Shown here: positions 28,357-36,712 of the stretch, one piece after another | Layout of the letters: every line of letters begins with the position of its first letter | Numbering within the stretch: position 1 is the stretch's first letter | Source of the DNA: an uncultured Tenacibaculum sp. | GTDB lineage: Bacteria; Bacteroidota; Bacteroidia; Flavobacteriales; Flavobacteriaceae | Direction of reading: 5' to 3' | DNA: 64,000 nucleotides | Assembly: GCF_947502995.1 (NCBI RefSeq) | Contig: NZ_CANNBW010000007.1 | Coordinates: 124,001-188,000 of the forward strand | Notes under the pieces: model-generated | The model's input: only the letters and a program-made list of their open reading frames with translations | What the model was told of the DNA's origin: nothing | The model's database searches: none | Program-made: the position numbers and the translations under genes

Positions 28357-29490
28357 ATGATGATAGCAAAAAAATCTATCAAGTTTGTAGCAATACTAGC
28401 ATTAGTATTTACTTCATTTAACGCATTCGCTGGAGGAGGAGAAACTCCAAGCAAAGGAGGACAGATTAATACTCCTGAATCTATTAAAGGTTATATTAAA
28501 CATCACTTAGCCGATTCACACGATTTTACATTGTATTCATATACCAATGATGCAGGTGAAAGAAAACATGTTGGTTTTCCATTGCCAGTAATCGTTTGGA
28601 CGAGCAAAGGTTTAAAAACTTTCATGTCTTCTGCATTTCATCATAATGATGATGGTCATGTAGTTGTAGAAAAAGGTGGTGTTAAGTTTGCTAAAATTCA
28701 TAGTAAGATTTATGAGTTAGATGCAGGTGCTGAGCATGTTTCTTTTGATGAAACTCATCACGCAACAAATGCACACAGAGTGTTAGATTTTTCGATTACT
28801 AAAAGTGTTTTCGGAATGTTATTCGCTGGGTTATTAATGTTTTTAGGTTTTGGTTCTTTAGCTAAAGGATACAAAAAAGGAGCTATTCCAACTGGGGTTG
28901 GTCGTGTTCTTGAACCTTTGGTGTTATATGTAAGAGATGAAATCGCTAGACCAAATATTGGAGAGAAAAAGTATAAGAAGTTTATGCCATATTTATTAAC
29001 GGTGTTCTTCTTTATTTGGATATTAAACTTGTTAGGGTTAACTCCAATAGGATTTAACGTAACAGGTCAAATTGCAGTTACAATGTGTTTAGCATTATTT
29101 ACTGCGGTAATATATTTAACTAATGGTTCTAAAGATTTCTGGGCACATACACTATGGATGCCAGGTGTGCCAGTAGTACTAAGACCAATATTAGCAGTAA
29201 TCGAATTAGTAGGGTTTGTTTTAATTAAGCCATTCTCGTTATTAGTTCGTTTATTCGCAAACATTACAGCAGGTCACTTCGTAGTGATGAGCTTAATCGC
29301 TTTAATGATTGTTTTAAAGAAGGACTTTGGTCCTGTAGCTTCAACAGGGATGTCTTTTGTTTTAGCAACATTCATTATGGTAATTGAGGTATTAGTAGCG
29401 TTTTTACAAGCGTTTATCTTTACCATGTTATCTGCCTTATTCATTGGAATGGCAGTAGAAGAGCATGAACACGATCATGCACATCATTAA
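28357..29490 (+). CDS. atpB: ATP synthase F0 subunit a
   Basis: 377 residues, about 120 longer than E. coli subunit a. A signal peptide (ending FNAFAGGGE) precedes a ~130-residue periplasmic extension rich in His, then the membrane domain. The essential Arg is in LLVRLFANITAGH. The extra N-terminal domain is usual in Bacteroidota. The C terminus EEHEHDHAHH is His-rich. Two adjacent ATG codons (28357, 28360) are possible starts. Forms the proton half-channels at the c-ring. Confidence 0.95.
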   Translation: MMIAKKSIKFVAILALVFTSFNAFAGGGETPSKGGQINTPESIKGYIKHHLADSHDFTLYSYTNDAGERKHVGFPLPVIVWTSKGLKTFMSSAFHHNDDGHVVVEKGGVKFAKIHSKIYELDAGAEHVSFDETHHATNAHRVLDFSITKSVFGMLFAGLLMFLGFGSLAKGYKKGAIPTGVGRVLEPLVLYVRDEIARPNIGEKKYKKFMPYLLTVFFFIWILNLLGLTPIGFNVTGQIAVTMCLALFTAVIYLTNGSKDFWAHTLWMPGVPVVLRPILAVIELVGFVLIKPFSLLVRLFANITAGHFVVMSLIALMIVLKKDFGPVASTGMSFVLATFIMVIEVLVAFLQAFIFTMLSALFIGMAVEEHEHDHAHH

Positions 29491-29512
29491 TATAGAATAA
29501 GAATTTGTTTAA

Positions 29513-29728
<216 letters not shown>

Positions 29729-29750
29729 TTCCAGAAGAAACAAAAACAAA

Positions 29751-29785
29751 ACATTTTCCTGTAACGGTTGGTTACAGGAAATGTT
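29751..29785 (+). other. Intercistronic hairpin between atpE and atpF
   Basis: ACATTTTCCTGTAAC pairs with GTTACAGGAAATGT (one bulged T) around a GGTTG loop. It is followed by TTTTCAAA rather than a T run. In the gap of 102 bases between atpE and atpF, it could stabilise the atpE end of the mRNA or partly terminate. Confidence 0.7.
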
Positions 29786-29830
29786 TTCAAATTAAACAAA
29801 AAAGATTTTTAAAAGAATAAATTAAATATA

Positions 29831-30331
29831 ATGGATCAGTTATTAAATGATTTTTCGCCAGGGTTATTTTTCATGCAAGCGGTAATCCTTATCGTATTAT
29901 TAGTTTTATTAGCTAAATTTGCTTGGAAACCAATTTTAAGTTCTCTTGATGAAAGAGAAGAAGGTATTCAAAGTGCTTTAGATCAAGCTGAGAATGCTCG
30001 TAAGGAAATGCAAAACTTACAGGCTGATAACGAAAAATTATTAAAAGAAGCGAGAGCAGAGCGTGATGCAATGATGAAGGAAGCTCGTGAGATCAAAGAT
30101 AAAATTATTGCTGATGCTAAGCAGGAAGCAGGAGAGGAAGCTTCTAAAATGATTGAAAATGCAAAAGCAACAATCAAGCAAGAGCAACAAGCTGCAATTG
30201 CAGAATTAAAGAAAAAAGTAGCAGACCTTTCAATCGGTATAGCTGAAACAGTTGTAAAGAAAGAATTAGCTTCTCAAGATGATCAATTAAAGCTTGTAGA
30301 AGGAATGTTAGAAGACGTTACTTTAAACTAA
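29831..30331 (+). CDS. atpF: ATP synthase F0 subunit b
   Basis: 166 residues. One N-terminal membrane helix (FMQAVILIVLLVLLAKFAWKP) followed by a long Glu/Lys/Ala coiled coil, the peripheral stalk. Only one b-type gene is present in the cluster, so the stalk is a homodimer. The next gene atpH starts 9 bases after the stop. Confidence 0.95.
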   Translation: MDQLLNDFSPGLFFMQAVILIVLLVLLAKFAWKPILSSLDEREEGIQSALDQAENARKEMQNLQADNEKLLKEARAERDAMMKEAREIKDKIIADAKQEAGEEASKMIENAKATIKQEQQAAIAELKKKVADLSIGIAETVVKKELASQDDQLKLVEGMLEDVTLN

Positions 30332-30340
30332 TTAAGCATA

Positions 30341-30898
30341 ATGAAACAGTCAAGACCAGCATTACGTTACGCAAAAGCGATATTAAACCTAGCTAAAGAG
30401 CAAGGTAATGATGCAGAAGTAAACGATAACATGAAGCTTATCGCTGCTACTGTTGCTGAAAGTGACGATTTAGATGCTATGCTTAAAAGTCCAATTATTA
30501 AAGCTTCTGATAAAAAGAAAGTATTAGATGCTTTATTCGGAGATAAAGTAAATAGTATCGGAAAAGGATTATTTAACTTATTAGCTGAAAATAAAAGAAT
30601 GTCAATGTTAGAAAGTGTTGCTAAGCAATACACTATCATTTTCGATTATTATAAGAACATGCAAGTTGCTACAGTTACTACTGCAGTAGCTTTAAGTTCA
30701 GAATTAGAGGCTAAGATCCAAAAGAAGATTGTTGAAATTACTGGAAACAGTGCAACAATTGAAAACGTAATAAATCCAGATATTTTAGGAGGATTTATTT
30801 TACGTGTAGGAGATGTGCAGTATGATGCAAGTATCTCTAACCAATTAAACGAATTAAGAAGAGAATTTGACAATAGTCATTATATTCCAAAAATTTAA
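30341..30898 (+). CDS. atpH: ATP synthase F1 subunit delta
   Basis: 185 residues, normal for delta/OSCP. N-terminal helical bundle (RPALRYAKAILNLAKEQ) and the C-terminal signature NPDILGGFILRVGDVQYDASISNQLNELRREF. It joins the b stalk to the top of F1 alpha subunits. Confidence 0.95.
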   Translation: MKQSRPALRYAKAILNLAKEQGNDAEVNDNMKLIAATVAESDDLDAMLKSPIIKASDKKKVLDALFGDKVNSIGKGLFNLLAENKRMSMLESVAKQYTIIFDYYKNMQVATVTTAVALSSELEAKIQKKIVEITGNSATIENVINPDILGGFILRVGDVQYDASISNQLNELRREFDNSHYIPKI

Positions 30899-30919
30899 TT
30901 ATACATCAAAAGATATAAG

Positions 30920-32500
30920 ATGGCAGCAATTAAACCAGCTGAAGTATCAGCAATTTTAAAGGAACAATTAACAAATTTTGAATCAAAAGCTACGTTAAAC
31001 GAAGTAGGAACTGTATTACAAGTAGGTGATGGTATCGCACGTGTTTACGGTTTATCTAACGTACAATATGGTGAATTAGTTGATTTTGGTAACGGTTTAG
31101 AAGGAATCGTATTAAACTTAGAAGAAGATAACGTTGGTGTTGTATTATTAGGAGCATCTACTGGAGTAAGTGAAGGTTCTACAGTAAAACGTACTGAAAG
31201 AATTGCTTCTTTAAAAGTTGGAGAAGGAGTTGTAGGTAGAGTTGTAGATACTTTAGGTAACCCAATTGACGGTAAAGGACCAATCGAAGGAGAAACTTTC
31301 GAAATGCCTTTAGAGCGTAAAGCACCTGGGGTAATCTATCGTCAACCAGTAACGGAACCATTACAAACAGGTATTAAGTCTGTAGATGCAATGATTCCAA
31401 TTGGACGTGGACAACGTGAGTTAATCATTGGTGACCGTCAAACTGGTAAGTCAACTGTTGCTATTGATACTATCTTAAATCAAAAAGAGTTTTACGATGC
31501 AGGTGAGCCAGTATATTGTATCTACGTTGCAGTAGGTCAAAAAGGTTCTACAGTAGCTGCTATCGCTAACATGTTAGAAGAAAAAGGAGCTTTAGCTTAT
31601 ACAACTATTGTTGCTGCTAACGCTTCAGATCCTGCTCCAATGCAGGTATATGCACCTTTCGCAGGAGCTGCTATCGGTGAGTATTTCCGTGATACTGGTC
31701 GTCCAGCATTAATCATTTATGATGATTTATCTAAGCAAGCAGTTGCTTACCGTGAGGTATCTTTATTATTACGTCGTCCACCGGGACGTGAGGCGTATCC
31801 TGGAGATGTATTCTACTTACACTCTAGATTATTAGAGCGTGCAGCAAAAGTTATTAATGACGATTCAATTGCAGCTCAAATGAACGATTTACCAGAATCA
31901 TTAAAGAGTAAAGTAAAAGGTGGTGGTTCTTTAACTGCATTACCAATTATTGAAACTCAAGCGGGAGACGTTTCTGCATATATTCCAACAAACGTAATTT
32001 CGATTACTGATGGACAGATTTTCTTAGAGTCTGATTTATTCAACTCGGGTGTACGTCCAGCGATTAACGTAGGTATTTCTGTATCTCGTGTAGGAGGTTC
32101 TGCTCAGATTAAGTCAATGAAGAAAGTATCTGGTACGTTAAAGTTAGATCAAGCTCAATACCGTGAATTAGAGGCATTTGCTAAGTTTGGTTCTGATTTA
32201 GATGCAGCTACAATGAATGTAATCTCTAAAGGTCAACGTAACGTTGAGATTTTAAAGCAAAATCAAGGAGATCCATTTACAGTAGAAGATCAGATCGCTA
32301 TTATTTATGCAGGTTCTAAGAACTTATTAAAAGACGTTCCTGTAAATAAAGTAAAAGAATTCGAAGCAAATTATATCGAGTTCTTAAATGCAAAGCATAG
32401 AGATACATTAGATACGTTAAAATCAGGAAAATTAACTGATGCAGCAACTGATGTATTAACACAAGCAGCTAAAGAGATTTCTGCTAAATATTCAGCATAA
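30920..32500 (+). CDS. atpA: ATP synthase F1 subunit alpha
   Basis: 526 residues. The P-loop GDRQTGKST lies near residue 171, and the alpha signature [17 protein letters not shown] near 375. The arginine finger is in that SVSRVG segment. Non-catalytic nucleotide-binding subunit of F1. It is separated from atpG by 63 bases that hold a strong hairpin. Confidence 0.97.
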   Translation: MAAIKPAEVSAILKEQLTNFESKATLNEVGTVLQVGDGIARVYGLSNVQYGELVDFGNGLEGIVLNLEEDNVGVVLLGASTGVSEGSTVKRTERIASLKVGEGVVGRVVDTLGNPIDGKGPIEGETFEMPLERKAPGVIYRQPVTEPLQTGIKSVDAMIPIGRGQRELIIGDRQTGKSTVAIDTILNQKEFYDAGEPVYCIYVAVGQKGSTVAAIANMLEEKGALAYTTIVAANASDPAPMQVYAPFAGAAIGEYFRDTGRPALIIYDDLSKQAVAYREVSLLLRRPPGREAYPGDVFYLHSRLLERAAKVINDDSIAAQMNDLPESLKSKVKGGGSLTALPIIETQAGDVSAYIPTNVISITDGQIFLESDLFNSGVRPAINVGISVSRVGGSAQIKSMKKVSGTLKLDQAQYRELEAFAKFGSDLDAATMNVISKGQRNVEILKQNQGDPFTVEDQIAIIYAGSKNLLKDVPVNKVKEFEANYIEFLNAKHRDTLDTLKSGKLTDAATDVLTQAAKEISAKYSA

Positions 32501-32509
32501 TTAAAACAC

Positions 32510-32539
32510 ATTTCCTCATTGATTTCTCAATGAGGAAAT
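32510..32539 (+). other. Intercistronic hairpin between atpA and atpG
   Basis: A perfect 13-bp stem, ATTTCCTCATTGA with TCAATGAGGAAAT, closes on TTTC. No T run follows, so it is not an ordinary terminator. The second such hairpin in the atp operon. Confidence 0.7.
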
Positions 32540-32563
32540 TCAAACAATTTTAAGTTCATATAG

Positions 32564-33424
32564 ATGGCAAACTTAAAAGAAATACGTAACAGAATTACTT
32601 CGATTAAATCAACAATGCAGATTACATCTGCCATGAAAATGGTATCTGCTGCAAAGTTGAAAAAGGCACAAGATGCTATTACAGCAATGCGCCCTTATTC
32701 TTCTAAATTAACTGAACTTTTACAAAGTTTAAGTGCAACTTTAGAAGGAAATACAGGAGGAGCTTATTCTGAACAAAGAGAAGTAAACAAAGTTTTATTA
32801 GTTGCTGTTACTTCTAACAGAGGTTTATGTGGAGGGTTTAACTCTTCTATTATTAAAAAGACTGTTAGTACAATTAATGAAACATACAACGGAGTAGAAG
32901 TTGACCTTTTAACTATCGGCAAAAAAGGAAACGACATTTTATCAAAAGAGTATAATGTTGTTGAAAATAACAATAGTATTTTCGATGATTTAACTTTTGA
33001 TAATGCTGCTGAAGTTGCTCAACAATTAATGGATTTATACGTTGCAGGTACTTACGATAGAATCGAAATTATCTATAATCAATTTAAAAATGCTGCTACA
33101 CAAATTGCAATGGTAGAGCAGTTTTTACCTATTAAGCCTGTTGAGGGAGATAAAAATGTTAGCTTAGACTATATCTTCGAACCTTCTAAAGAAGAAATAG
33201 TTTTAGAATTAATTCCTAAGTCATTAAAAACTCAATTATACAAAGCAATTCGTGATTCATTTGCTGCCGAACACGGTGCTCGTATGACTGCAATGCATAA
33301 GGCTACAGATAATGCTAAGGAATTACGTGACGACTTATTATTAACTTATAACAAAGCACGTCAAGCTGCAATTACTAATGAGATTTTAGAAATCGTTGGT
33401 GGAGCAGAAGCATTAAACAACTAA
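32564..33424 (+). CDS. atpG: ATP synthase F1 subunit gamma
   Basis: 286 residues. N-terminal helix KEIRNRITSIKSTMQITSAMKMVSAAKL and C-terminal helix AMHKATDNAKELRDDLLLTYNKARQAAIT(N) are the two strands of the central shaft coiled coil. SNRGLCGGFNSSI is the conserved middle motif. The operon ends here; beta and epsilon (atpD, atpC) are not in the window, as is usual for Bacteroidota where they sit elsewhere. Confidence 0.97.
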   Translation: MANLKEIRNRITSIKSTMQITSAMKMVSAAKLKKAQDAITAMRPYSSKLTELLQSLSATLEGNTGGAYSEQREVNKVLLVAVTSNRGLCGGFNSSIIKKTVSTINETYNGVEVDLLTIGKKGNDILSKEYNVVENNNSIFDDLTFDNAAEVAQQLMDLYVAGTYDRIEIIYNQFKNAATQIAMVEQFLPIKPVEGDKNVSLDYIFEPSKEEIVLELIPKSLKTQLYKAIRDSFAAEHGARMTAMHKATDNAKELRDDLLLTYNKARQAAITNEILEIVGGAEALNN

Positions 33425-33449
33425 GAAATATTATTATTTATATATTTAG

Positions 33450-33480
33450 AAAGCGAATCAGTAATGATTCGCTTTTTTTT
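33450..33480 (+). terminator. Terminator of the atp operon
   Basis: AAAGCGAATCA-GTAA-TGATTCGCTTT followed by a T run. Its stem core AAAGCGAATC recurs in the terminator at 36683. Confidence 0.9.
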
Positions 33481-33767
33481 ATTTTATAAAATAATCTTTA
33501 TTGAATATGAGAATGCACTTCTATTTTCTTTGAATTATAGTTACAGTGATATTTTAGATGTTATTAATTAAGAGGTTCTAGTAAGTTAATACAGATTTGA
33601 TTAATTATATCCATCCTAAACTAAAAAAGAGTTTAGAATAGTTAAGTTATTTTTCCAAAAATGATTTCTGCTAAATCAAGAAGATGCTGTTAGCGTAAGT
33701 TAAACTTTACGTATAAGTTTCACCGAACAATAACTATAAAATTATTTTACAAGTTTTTATTTTTTAT
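33481..33767. other. AT-rich gap between atpG and the lipoprotein island
   Basis: Gene-free stretch of more than 300 bases (33425-33949 in all). I see no reading frame with coding character. It holds the atpG terminator, a weak 7-bp hairpin (33616-33622 with 33630-33636, no T run), and from 33768 the promoter and leader of the next gene. Confidence 0.5.
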
Positions 33768-33775
33768 TAAATTTG
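33768..33775 (+). promoter_or_regulatory. -7 box of first island lipoprotein
   Basis: TAAATTTG fits TAnnTTTG and implies a leader of ~170 nt. The leader holds AATAGCTATT (33796-33805) and CACTTTTCTTT, both repeated at the second copy. Confidence 0.5.
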
Positions 33776-33949
33776 ATTAAACCGAAAAGAGAAAAAATAG
33801 CTATTAAAATCACTTTTCTTTACACTTAAATTGTTGAGTATATTTTATACTGAACTAGTATTTATTTTATGAATATTAGTTTATTCAGTATACATAAATA
33901 ATCAAATAATTTAAGAAATAACAACCTATTAAATTTAAATAATTAAAAA

Positions 33950-34723
33950 ATGAAAACAATCTTAAGACTGTTATCAATTTTCATATTGGTAACAACAATC
34001 AACGCATGTCAAAATGAAGGTGAAGAATTAATCACCAATGAAACAACTTCAACAAGTAAACAAGTAGAATCAGGGATCTTTAATCGCGATATTTGTGACT
34101 TCAATATAGTTACTGCAAATGACAGTTATGCTGTAAATATAGGAGAAACTAAAACATTTACTGTTTCTAATAATGTTCCAACTTCAACAAGATTCAAATG
34201 GAGCGTAATTAGAGGTGCAGGAATTCAAGTTATTGGTTCTTCAACTTCAAGATCTTTTACTGTAAAATTTAATCTTGGTTTTAATGGAGGTTCAATTCGT
34301 TTAGAAACAAATTACAGTGGTAATTGTAATAAAGAGTTTGATGTAAGTTTAGTAAGTTGTAGCAAAATTACAACTCCACCTTCACAAACACCTATTTTAT
34401 CAGATTTTTTACAACCTTATCCACAAGGGTATGTTCCTAATAATTTAGGTAATAATTACATTTGTACAAAAACTGTAGCTAATATTTTATATGTGCCTTT
34501 AGAAAGATGTGTGAATTATAGCTGGTCTATCAGTCCAGGAGGTTTTGATGCTAATATTCAACCAAGTTTTAATGGAAGTGAAGCTTTAGTGAATATCAAT
34601 AAGCCTGGAACTTATGTTGTAACTTTAAGAAGATCAAATAGTGCTGGAAGTAATATAGAAAAATATACTTTGTATGCTCAAGACTGTAACACCGGAGGCG
34701 GTGGAGGCGGATTTGGCTTCTAA
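33950..34723 (+). CDS. Lipoprotein with PKD-like domains and Gly-rich end
   Basis: 257 residues. The signal peptide ends in TTINACQNEG (lipobox). Two Ig/PKD-like beta-sandwich units follow: the first (~48-138) has GETKTFTVSN and FKWSVIRGAGIQVIGSSTSRSFTVKF bracketed by Cys residues, the second (~150-250) has CVNYSWSISPGGFDANIQPSF. The C terminus is GGGGGGFGF. The first unit is repeated as the next gene. A surface adhesin or carbohydrate-binding role is possible but not shown. Closed by its own terminator. Confidence 0.75.
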   Translation: MKTILRLLSIFILVTTINACQNEGEELITNETTSTSKQVESGIFNRDICDFNIVTANDSYAVNIGETKTFTVSNNVPTSTRFKWSVIRGAGIQVIGSSTSRSFTVKFNLGFNGGSIRLETNYSGNCNKEFDVSLVSCSKITTPPSQTPILSDFLQPYPQGYVPNNLGNNYICTKTVANILYVPLERCVNYSWSISPGGFDANIQPSFNGSEALVNINKPGTYVVTLRRSNSAGSNIEKYTLYAQDCNTGGGGGGFGF

Positions 34724-34731
34724 AAAAATAG

Positions 34732-34768
34732 AGAGCAAACTTTAAATATTAGGTTTGCTCTTTTTTTT
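34732..34768 (+). terminator. Terminator between the paralogous lipoproteins
   Basis: AGAGCAAAC pairs with GTTTGCTCT around an AT-rich 12-base loop and runs into eight T's. Confidence 0.85.
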
Positions 34769-34822
34769 AATAATTTTTACAATTAAGTAACGTGAAACTT
34801 TTTATTAAGTTTTATGTTTTAT

Positions 34823-34830
34823 TAATTTTG
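34823..34830 (+). promoter_or_regulatory. -7 box of second island lipoprotein
   Basis: TAATTTTG fits TAnnTTTG; implied leader ~140 nt. Downstream, AATAGCTATT and ATCACTTTTCTTT repeat the leader of the first lipoprotein. Confidence 0.5.
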
Positions 34831-34974
34831 CGGTAAAGAAAAACAAAAAAATAGCTATTAATACATCACTTTTCTTTTAAAAGATTCACATTTTAATGAA
34901 ATAAAAAACACTAATACTAAAGATATATAGTGTGTTTTGTTTTGTGAAATGATTATAATTTAAATTAATCCATA

Positions 34975-35349
34975 ATGAAAAAAATTTTAAAAGTATTACC
35001 AATATTCATATTGAGTATAATTCTATCTTCATGTGAAGATGAAGATGCTACATTAAATAATTCAAATGCCTTGTCTGGAATTTGTAGTTATTTTATTACA
35101 TCAGATAATGAAAGTAATTTAGTTGAAGTAGGAGAAACAAAAACATTTTCTATTTCTGATGAAGTTCCGGATACAACAGACTTGAAATGGTCGATAATTG
35201 AAGGAACTAATATAGAAATTGTCGGATCAACAACGTCAAGATCATTTACTGTCAAAATCAACGATGGGTTTACAAAAGGTAAAATTAGAGTGGAAACTAA
35301 TTATCAATCTGATTGTGTAAAAGAATTTTCAGTAGAGCTTAAAAAATAA
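34975..35349 (+). CDS. Short paralogue of the preceding lipoprotein
   Basis: 124 residues. Signal peptide with lipobox ILSSCEDED, then a single PKD-like unit with GETKTFSISDEVPDTTDLKWSIIEG and VGSTTSRSFTVKINDGF. This is about half identical to residues 48-138 of the gene at 33950, with the same paired Cys. The second unit and Gly tail are absent; it ends in VELKK where the longer protein continues. A tandem duplication followed by truncation or domain loss is the simplest reading. Confidence 0.75.
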   Translation: MKKILKVLPIFILSIILSSCEDEDATLNNSNALSGICSYFITSDNESNLVEVGETKTFSISDEVPDTTDLKWSIIEGTNIEIVGSTTSRSFTVKINDGFTKGKIRVETNYQSDCVKEFSVELKK

Positions 35350-35457
35350 AAGTACAGCTCAAATAAAAAAACGAGATTATCGAACGAACAACCTTTTTAA
35401 GTCCTTCATATAATTGCTATTTATTTAAACTAAATTTTAACAACTAATTCATTTACT

Positions 35458-36621
35458 ATGAAAAATTTTTTTTCAAAAACTATTTTATTAATATTAATAA
35501 TAATTACCTCATGTTCTCAAGATGAAAACGTTGTGGATAATACTAATTCAATAACTGTAATTACTGATCCAGTAACAGAGTTAAAAGGAAAAACATTAAC
35601 GTTCAATGGTAGAGTTATTGGTGATGATGTAGAAATTGTGGCTAGAGGTTTTGCTTGGAGCTTAAATTCGAATCCAACAACCAATGATTATACAGAAGTA
35701 GTAGATGGGAGTGGGTTTGGCTCTTTTTTTATTGATATTAAAAATTCAATAGAACCATTACAAACATATCATGTTAGGGCATGGGTTTCAACGCAATTAG
35801 GAGAAACGTTTTACGGAAATGATTTAGAATTTACAACCAAAGATGTTTTAAGTATTGAAAATTTTAGAATAGAAGGTATTGTTTCTACACGTGTGGTTGT
35901 ATCTTCTAAAATAGAAAAAATAGATGACGAAACAGGTTTGTTTGAAACAGGGTATGTTTTTAGTGTGAACCCAAATCCAACACTATCAAATTTTTCTATA
36001 AATACAAGTCATTTTCCATTCAATGATACTGAATTTACAATTAATAATTTATCTCCTAATACAGATTATTATATAAGACCGTATGTTTCTTTTCCACATG
36101 ATAATCGAGTAATATATGGTGAAGAATTAAAATTTAAAACTGTTGGATATGTAGGACCTTCTGGAGGATACGTTGTGTTTGATAAAGGTAGTGAATCAGA
36201 TGGTTGGAGATTTATGGAGGCTGCACCAGGTTATTTTGACAATGTAACTTGGGGATGTAAAAATATTTCTATACCAGGTATGCCTAAAAATATTGGATCT
36301 GGTTATGCTAATTCTCAAAGAATTATTAATAGTTGTAATGATTCTAATTTTGCTGCTAAATTATGTAGAAATTACGATGGAGGAGGATATAATAATTGGT
36401 TTTTACCTTCTTCTCAAGAAATGAGTGCTGTGATTAGAAGTTTAGTAGATATAAATGCTTTGACTGGAGATAATTCGTATTGGGTTTCTAATCAGAATGA
36501 AAGTATACCTGATGAAGGTATTTACCTTTATTATAATCCAAGTAAAGATGAAATATCAGAAAATTCTACAAGTAAAGGGTATGGATTTTATGATGCTATT
36601 CCGGTAAGGAGATATAAATAA
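35458..36621 (+). CDS. Lipoprotein with fibronectin-like repeats and Lcl-type C-terminal domain
   Basis: 387 residues. Lipobox IITSCSQDE; two beta-sandwich repeats, each with GFAWSLNSNPTTND / GYVFSVNPNPTLSNF and YHVRAWV / YYIRPYVSF (residues ~30-125 and ~130-225); then GPSGGYVVFDKG leading into a domain with YNNWFLPSSQEM and YWVSNQNE (residues ~240-387), the Lcl/DUF1566 module found in surface proteins, which in Legionella binds glycosaminoglycans. Likely a surface binding protein. Last gene of the island. Confidence 0.8.
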   Translation: MKNFFSKTILLILIIITSCSQDENVVDNTNSITVITDPVTELKGKTLTFNGRVIGDDVEIVARGFAWSLNSNPTTNDYTEVVDGSGFGSFFIDIKNSIEPLQTYHVRAWVSTQLGETFYGNDLEFTTKDVLSIENFRIEGIVSTRVVVSSKIEKIDDETGLFETGYVFSVNPNPTLSNFSINTSHFPFNDTEFTINNLSPNTDYYIRPYVSFPHDNRVIYGEELKFKTVGYVGPSGGYVVFDKGSESDGWRFMEAAPGYFDNVTWGCKNISIPGMPKNIGSGYANSQRIINSCNDSNFAAKLCRNYDGGGYNNWFLPSSQEMSAVIRSLVDINALTGDNSYWVSNQNESIPDEGIYLYYNPSKDEISENSTSKGYGFYDAIPVRRYK

Positions 36622-36682
36622 AAATATGTATATCTAAACCTTAAAGAAGAAATTATACGAATAACTATTTTTATAGAAAAGT

Positions 36683-36710
36683 AAAAGCGAATCCATTTGG
36701 ATTCGCTTTT
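36683..36710. terminator. Bidirectional terminator
   Basis: Perfect 12-bp stem AAAAGCGAATCC/GGATTCGCTTTT with ATTT loop. It separates the island from the end of dxs and shares the stem core of the atp terminator. Confidence 0.88.
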
Positions 36711-36712
36711 GT

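Noticed and set aside
33616..33636. Hairpin CTAAACT/AGTTTAG in the atpG-lipoprotein gap as a terminator
   Set aside because: Only 7 bp in AT-rich sequence and no T run.
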